Positions 58,690-64,000 of a stretch of 64,000 bases of DNA are shown here, piece after piece (position 1 is the stretch's first letter; each line of letters begins with the position of its first letter). A program made the position numbers and the translations under genes. The notes beneath the pieces are model-generated. The model did no database searches and had not been told where the DNA came from. It saw nothing but the letters and a program-made list of their open reading frames with translations. Origin of the DNA: Aquatica leii (taxonomy: Eukaryota; Arthropoda; Insecta; Coleoptera; Lampyridae); NCBI GenBank assembly GCA_035610365.1, contig CM069435.1:80571389-80635388 (forward strand), given 5' to 3'.

Positions 58690-59205
58690 ATAATCAAAAA
58701 TGCAGGCATTCGGCCAGAAATGATACCGGCATTGCCTACAATATACTAGACCCCAAATGTGTTTTTATGTCAATAAACAGAACCATGTAGAATATTCCTT
58801 TTTATTGACATAAAAGAACCATCCTTAGCTAAACATGCCTGCCCACGCCAATTCATAAACCTTTTTAGTAATTTCGGGATTAATATATCTTTTATAATTT
58901 TTTATCAGCATGTGTATTCATTAACTAGTTAACTTTAATCTAATTTATATCAAAATTAAATAGAAATTTTGTAAATTTGGTAGTTTATTTTATTGACTGA
59001 CATTTATCTACAAACTCTTAATTGTTACTATATATGTCGTTCTGTCTCGCTTGTTTTTTTAACCTCTCTTTCTTTCATTGTTAAAAACAAATATATTTGC
59101 TGTTATAACCTGTGTATTGTCATTGGGATTTCTTTCAGTGTTAGATAGATTTAAACGGCGTCTTCCATTACTAGTTTCGAACCGTTCTGCTAACTTTTTG
59201 AAATC
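58690..59205. other. Gene-free stretch
   Basis: AT-rich; no gene seen. GGCCAGAAATGATACCGGCATTGCC near 58712 is locally GC-richer but without partner repeat. Confidence 0.4.
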
Positions 59206-59208
59206 ACT

Positions 59209-59664
59209 TTATAATTAGCACACAAAGACCTACGATCCGCCTGCCGAATCGTACTGAGGTAGACGCTTGCATTTCAGTTACGAGAAAATTCTCGTAACAA
59301 GTACTCTATTTATTTAATTGTTGAACCTGTTTTTCTATTACGCTAGATAAGCAACAAAAAGCTCATGTTTATTAAAAACCGTTTTCTTTAATGAGTGCTT
59401 TTACCGGTTAAATAGATGCTAAGTGGTCTAAAATGAACCAATAAGCTTGCCATCGATATCACTCTAGACCGCGAGGTAAATGGCAATAAAAGCATAACTT
59501 TATAAGAATGTAAAAGTATGTTTTACATCGATATAAGGACCGCTACGTAAATCTCGCTCGTCTATTCATCTTCGCTATGTTTGTACACTTCAATATAGAC
59601 ATCGCTATAAACCGCGTAGTAACCACCAAGAATAAACATATTAGTATGCAAGATCTCATAAGAA
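59209..59664 (+). repeat. 456-bp direct repeat, left copy
   Basis: From TTATAATTAGCACACAAAGA to AGATCTCATAAGAA this segment is nearly identical to 60534-60991 (few substitutions, for example AGCACAC/AGTACAC and CAGTTACG/CAGCTACG, plus a short ATGT-repeat difference). It includes about one and a half units of a degenerate unit of about 155 bases (TCATAAGAA...GTTTTACAT...GACATCGCT...GCGTAGTAA) found again further right. Confidence 0.9.
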
Positions 59665-60533
59665 TATAAGTTTAACTTTATTCATTGCCATTTGGCTTAC
59701 AAGTTTGGTCGTGTTGTCTATACATATATATTACATTTTCTTATCCCTTCTCCCCCCTTAACTTTTTCCTCCTGCTCCATACTTCCTCCATCCATTCCGC
59801 TCCTTTTCCGTTTTCATCTAAGATATCCACTGTTTTCATCACCTTTTCTCTTAGTTCCCTGCATCTCTTTCTCATGTGGTTCAGATCTTCCGTTTCTTCA
59901 CCACATAGCTTGCACAACTTTTCTGGTTCTTCCTTCCAATATTTGTTCCCTAACTCCTCGTTGCCACATCTGAACCTTGCCACCATTTTTTTCCTTTTGT
60001 TGCTTTTAATCTCACTGTCTTTTAAATATTCCGGCACCCCTTCACCCTTGATATCTTTATAATTCCTATTATATCTGATCTCTTTTATCTTTGTCCATCT
60101 TTCTTGTTTTCGATGTCTCTATCTCTCCTTATTATTTCTTCTCTTGTCTCTACCCCTCTTCTCTTAATCTCTCCACTTCTTCACTCGCGTACCCGTTTCT
60201 TTTGTAATACTCTTCTCTGCCCTCCTGCCCGTACTTCACTTTCCTTCCCTTTATCTCTTTCCAACATTCTTGCAGAATTTTGCAATCTGTTTTTTCCCTC
60301 ATTTCTTCCTCGTATTTTATTGCTCTTTTTCCTGTCTCAATCCTTATTTTTTTTATCTGAACTTCCTCTCTCACAATATACCCCGGTGTATCCCTGTCCA
60401 ATCCTAACACCCATCTCCAGTATTTTTCCTGTAGCCCCTCTACCTCCCTCCACTCCTTCCAGCCCCATATTTCCGCTCCATACATTACCACCCCCTTTAT
60501 TAATTTTTCGAACAGCAATTTTTTAAATTCATT
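59665..60533 (-). mobile_element. LINE 3' end fragment between the two direct repeats
   Basis: The minus strand encodes the C-terminus of a LINE ORF2 and ends with ATGAATAAAGTT near 59674-59690, a canonical AATAAA signal. It starts at or near the edge of the right repeat (60518-60534) and stops at the edge of the left repeat. The family differs from the other LINEs of the window: Glu/Lys/Arg-rich and of the type with 'GVEIWGWKE'. Confidence 0.75.
59741..60518 (-). pseudogene. LINE ORF2 C-terminal region with CCHC motif
   Basis: A 122-codon frame (60518-60150) reads 'LIKGVVMYGAEIWGWKEWRE', 'LQEKYWRWVLGLDRDTPGYI', 'VREEVQIKKIRIETGKRAIK'. This is the post-RT region of the ant/beetle-type LINE (YG.EIWGW.E...E.LQ..Y.RW.LG.D..TPGY.VREE). 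After a gap with stops, a 98-codon frame (60037-59741) gives 'MPEYLKDSEIKSNKRKKMVA', 'RFRCGNEELGNKYWKEE' and 'CKLCGEETEDLNHMRKRC', a CX2CX8HX4C finger. The frame is broken once or twice. The RT catalytic core is not included. Confidence 0.8.
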
Positions 60534-60991
60534 TTATAATTAGTACACAAAGACCTACGATCCGCCTGCCGAATCGTACTGAGGTAGACGCTTGCATTTC
60601 AGCTACGAGAAAATTCTAGTAACAAGTACTCTATTTATTTAATTGTTGAATCTGTTTTTCTATTACGCTAGATAAGCAACAAAAAGCTCATGTTTATTAA
60701 AAACCGTTTTCTTTAATGAGTGCTTTTACCGGTTAAATAGATGCTAAGTGGTCTAAAATGAACCAATAAACTTGCCATCCATATCACTCTAGACCGCGAG
60801 GTAAATGGCAATAAAAGCATAACTTTATAAGAATGTATGTATGTATGTTTTACATCGATATAAGGACCGCTACGTAAATCTCGGTCGTCTATTCATCTTC
60901 GCTATGTTTGTACACTTCAACATAGACATCGCTGTAAACCGCGTAGTAACCACCAAGAATAAACATATTAGTATGCAAGATCTCATAAGAA
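60534..60991 (+). repeat. 456-bp direct repeat, right copy
   Basis: Partner of 59209-59664. To its right the tandem unit continues (AGAAAGTAACGGTTTGTTTT ACATAGATGTAACATC), whereas the left copy breaks off at the LINE fragment. The two copies flank exactly the 870-bp LINE piece. Confidence 0.9.
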
Positions 60992-62270
60992 AGTAACGGT
61001 TTGTTTTACATAGATGTAACATCCATGACACCGATGCATCTTCGGTATGTTGGTATCCTACCTGTATTGAGCAACCACTTTCGACTTAAGTATATATTCT
61101 GCAACAATTTGTGTATTCAAAAAGACGTATTTATAATCTAACGCTTTTTTAAATGGCGCTATAAATTGAGAACGCTACTACAACTATATTTTACAGTCAT
61201 TTGGTAAACAATTAATAGGCGACGAGCTGTAAAATCATTTCCAACACAATAAGACAACAGCACACACTGTTCATACAACTAAGATTTATTTACACCAGTT
61301 TAATAATCGTTTAAACAGACATGGTCAAAGGTTCGATGGCCACCTGACTATAACGCTTTAAATTTTTATGTTTGGTTTAAAACACAACGTTTATGTAAAT
61401 TGTTCTAAAACTTTCAATTATCTGAAGAAAACTATACGAAATGAAATCATAAATTATTTCTATAATCTAAAAAAAATGCGTGCAGTTGTGTTTGACGAAT
61501 AATGGTAGTAGTAATTTTGAGTTTTTTTTATTTTGTAACCAATATGTTGATTAAAGTTTGTTTACTTATTTTTTGTCTGGTTTTTGACCTTAATAAAAAC
61601 CTTGGCCAATACCATTTTAAGTTAGATTTTGTTTTTATTAAAGCAAATACCAACATTACATGCTGTATTGCTTATACTAAAAGATCACATGGTTTGAGAT
61701 ATTTACTGGTAATTCACATTGTAAACAACAATAACAACCTTACGCAAAACCGCTTTTTTTAAGTGACCGAGTCATAAACTATTAAGATGCGAGAACGATG
61801 GATCGGGTATGAAATAATGTAACAGTAAAAACTCATATAATGTATTAACATGGATAAGGATACATATGCCATTAATAAACTTATCAGATACTGTTTGAAA
61901 CATGTGCAGAGTGGATTTTTATTAAAACCGCTTTCTTTACTACAGAATTACCAATGCTTCTATTGCTATATGTACCCTCTATAATCACATAAACGTCTAA
62001 AATAGATCTCATAAAGAAGTAACGATTTGTTTTACATAGATGTGACATCAAAGTAGCAAAAGCAACTGTGACCTAAACCGCGCCCACCCATGCATCTTGG
62101 GTATGTTTGTACACCTCAATGTTGACCTCGCTGTAAGCTGCGTAGTAAGCAGCAGAGTTAACATCTTCGGTGTGCCCGATTTCATAAAATAGTAAAGGTT
62201 TGTTTTACATGAATCTATGTGACATCGCTCTTTGATATGTTCGCACCCGTACCGTATAAACAAATCAACA
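60980..62270 (+). repeat. Degenerate units of the about 155-bp repeat
   Basis: The motif TCATAA.GAAGTAA.G.TTTGTTTTACAT.GATGT.ACATC recurs at about 60983, 62006 and 62183, and CATCTT.GGTATGTTTGTACACCTCAAT...CGCTGTAA..GCGTAGTAA near 62090-62150. The same words occur in 59505-59664 and 60833-60991. A larger copy including TTTATTAAAACCGCTTTCTTTA begins near 61915. The pattern is that of an old satellite-like or nested repeat. Confidence 0.65.
61220..61505 (+). pseudogene. Tc1/mariner-type transposase C-terminal fragment
   Basis: Mixed frames read 'FQHNKTTAHTVHTTKIYL', then 'VRWPPDYNALNFYVW', then 'HNVYVNCSKTFNYLKKTIRN' and 'EIINYFYNLKKMRAVVFDE'. This matches FQQDGA.AHTAR........ / RWPPRSPDLTALDFYLWG / ...VYVN.P.TLEELK..IR.EI. 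It differs from the RWIGRGGP-type copies elsewhere in the window and so belongs to a different lineage. It sits inside the repeat region at 60980-62270. Confidence 0.7.
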
Positions 62271-62279
62271 CTTTGATAC

Positions 62280-64000
62280 AAAAATCTAAAAAAAAAACAT
62301 ACAAACCGAAACCAGTACCAAAAAACAAAAAATTAAGTTAATGCAGTTCTTCAAACTACTAATGTTTCTATAATCGATAAAATGTAGAAATTTGTAAATA
62401 TAATATAGAAGAAAACTGACTATGAAAAAAACTGTAATAGCAAGAAATCAGAATTATACTAAACTCAAATGTTTATTAGATTTATTATTATTAGATTAGA
62501 TAGTAATAACAAAAAAAAATAAAAATGTATGTATTTTGACTTGTCTACTGTTTATAGCTTAAACTTTAAATCATCAGTTTAAATAGTAAACCGCTGTTTT
62601 GTTTTTTAGAAATTTATCAGCATTGAGAGTATTTTAAAACGTTACTATAACTGCACCATAAAAAATTTGTAGTACATACGCTGTCTCGTAATTAACGTTG
62701 CCACGTGTAATATGAATGCTCTGTTGTGTTGATTTTTGCAATTATACTTTGAAAGTTATAGAGTGTTTTAATATTGAAGTTAACCCATCAAATTCAGAAA
62801 CTACATATTTAAACAACTTATAAATATATCAAAGCTTAAGTAGAACTGGCTTAATGTTAAGTCAGCACTCCCAAGTTTAAATTAATATTTTCTAATTTGA
62901 ATGATTCCAAACTTTGTGGGGTTTAACAGCACATAAAAAACTTATCTTTCTCATCAATGCTACCGTTCTTAAAAATTAAATAAGAAGAAAAGTTTTTAAG
63001 TAAAATTTTACATAAGTTGACTTGAAGTTTGTTCTTTTTAATTAGAATATAAGCGTGTTAATAATAATAATAAAAAAAGATTATAAGTATTGCACTGCGT
63101 GTACGTTTTGTTTTAATTTAATTATCAAAAGTATCAGTTAAAAAAAATATTGCAAATCTCTATAAATCCTTGTCAACAACAAATAATAAGTAAAAGAACA
63201 AAGAAATATTAAGTAAAAGCATTGTGTAGAAATACAACAGTAATACTGAATTAATGCTGAAAGAGCAGATGGTCATAAATTATACTACTTAAATCAAAAA
63301 AAGATTTATGCTTCAAAAATTTTAGGAAACCTTAAAATACATAATTCATCTTGTTTATGCATTTATTTAATTACATCAAAGTGCATAGCGCATTTAAAAT
63401 GTATTTATAAATAATTTAAACTTAGTAATAACGTATAGACACTAACGAATACGTAATTATTGTCAAAACCAACATATACATAGATTTATGAGAGAAGATC
63501 AAACAGAATAAGATAATCAGGTATTTAATAATACCACAGAATCAGAAGTTATTAAAGAAAAATTAAAACAAAGGTAAATATCTATTTAAACTGATCCCTA
63601 ATAAGAAAATAACACGTACACGAAGTACGTTGAAAGCTTATTTCGAAATGAAAACGTGAAGTATTTTATACCACTAAACAAAGTTCAATAAGAGACAAAC
63701 GTGTATTTGTGGTTAAGCGTCAATTGACATTTTAAATTAGCTTTTCAGATTCAGTCTGAAAATCTAATAAATATAAATGTATTTTAAAAATTATATTACT
63801 TTTGCACTAATGACAAATGGTCTTTCTACCTTATGACAATTCTCATGTACTAATAAGAACATATAAAAAGTATACTGCAGGTATATACTAATATTTGTTC
63901 AAATTACAAAAATTTAATAAATGATTTAAAACCCATTACAATTTTTTATCCGATCAATAGAAAAAATGTACGATACAGATTTGTTGCGACGAGTTGACTG
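62280..64000. other. AT-rich gene-free stretch
   Basis: No gene or recognisable repeat. Contains simple AT stretches such as (TAA)n near 63060. Confidence 0.5.

Noticed and set aside
59685-60526. Long plus-strand open frames (125 and 140 codons)
   Set aside because: Shadows of the minus-strand LINE coding region; Leu/Ser/Phe-rich products are the antisense of Glu/Lys/Arg-rich protein.

Overview
The window is AT-rich eukaryotic DNA, almost certainly from an insect. It carries Jockey-, R1/LOA- and RTE-type LINEs, BEL/Pao elements, a Penelope-like element, a Helitron, PIF/Harbinger, hAT and Tc1/mariner-type elements, and spliced genes with GT-AG introns. I see no bacterial features, rRNA, tRNA or CRISPR array. 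The order of insect cannot be fixed from sequence alone; a beetle is a guess.

Only one piece of a host gene is recognised: one exon (minus strand, 37046-37277) of a discoidin-domain receptor tyrosine kinase (DDR-like). No other exon of that gene was recognised, so much or all of the window may be intron of it, filled with transposable elements.

Layout. 1-2545: Jockey LINE (+). 4000-6170: BEL/Pao remnant (-). 6237-6440: Tc1/mariner-like fragment. 9070-11990: BEL/Pao (+). 12560-14960: LINE with RNase H (-). 17830-19080: Tc1/mariner-like transposase split by a 706-bp Helitron. 19560-22260: RTE-like LINE split by a 1.8-kb mariner-like element. 22226-22440: array of CACAACG motifs. 22445-26225: second Jockey LINE (-). 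29160-31180: third Jockey-type LINE (+). 32029-34026: element with inverted CACAACG arrays, carrying a 916-bp hAT with exact 8-bp TSDs. 34920-36150: Penelope-like 3' half with a 282-codon open frame. 37046-37277: DDR exon. 39750-40310: Ty3/gypsy-like integrase fragment. 40800-44815: long LINE with RNase H (+). 46972-47229: hAT C-terminus (-). 52509-58686: three-layer nest. 59209-62270: direct repeats, a LINE tail and a transposase fragment.

The most notable object is the nest. A 2765-bp PIF/Harbinger element (53280-56044) has TTA target duplications and 16-bp perfect terminal repeats. It has both expected genes open: a four-exon DDE transposase (361 aa) and a divergent two-exon Myb/SANT-like partner (279 aa). 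It sits in the first intron of a 4982-bp hAT element with exact 8-bp duplications GTTATCAA. That hAT lies inside a third, unclassified inverted-repeat element whose ends read GTGCACGCCGCTTA. The Harbinger is the only element here that looks able to encode a working transposition system. At the two ORF-splitting nests (Helitron in transposase, mariner in RTE LINE), removing the insert restores the reading frame across the junction, which fixes boundaries and relative ages.

Large tracts (about 6440-9060, 14960-17830, 26230-29150, 36150-39700, 44820-46920, 47470-51400, 62280-64000) show only AT-rich sequence with no supportable gene.
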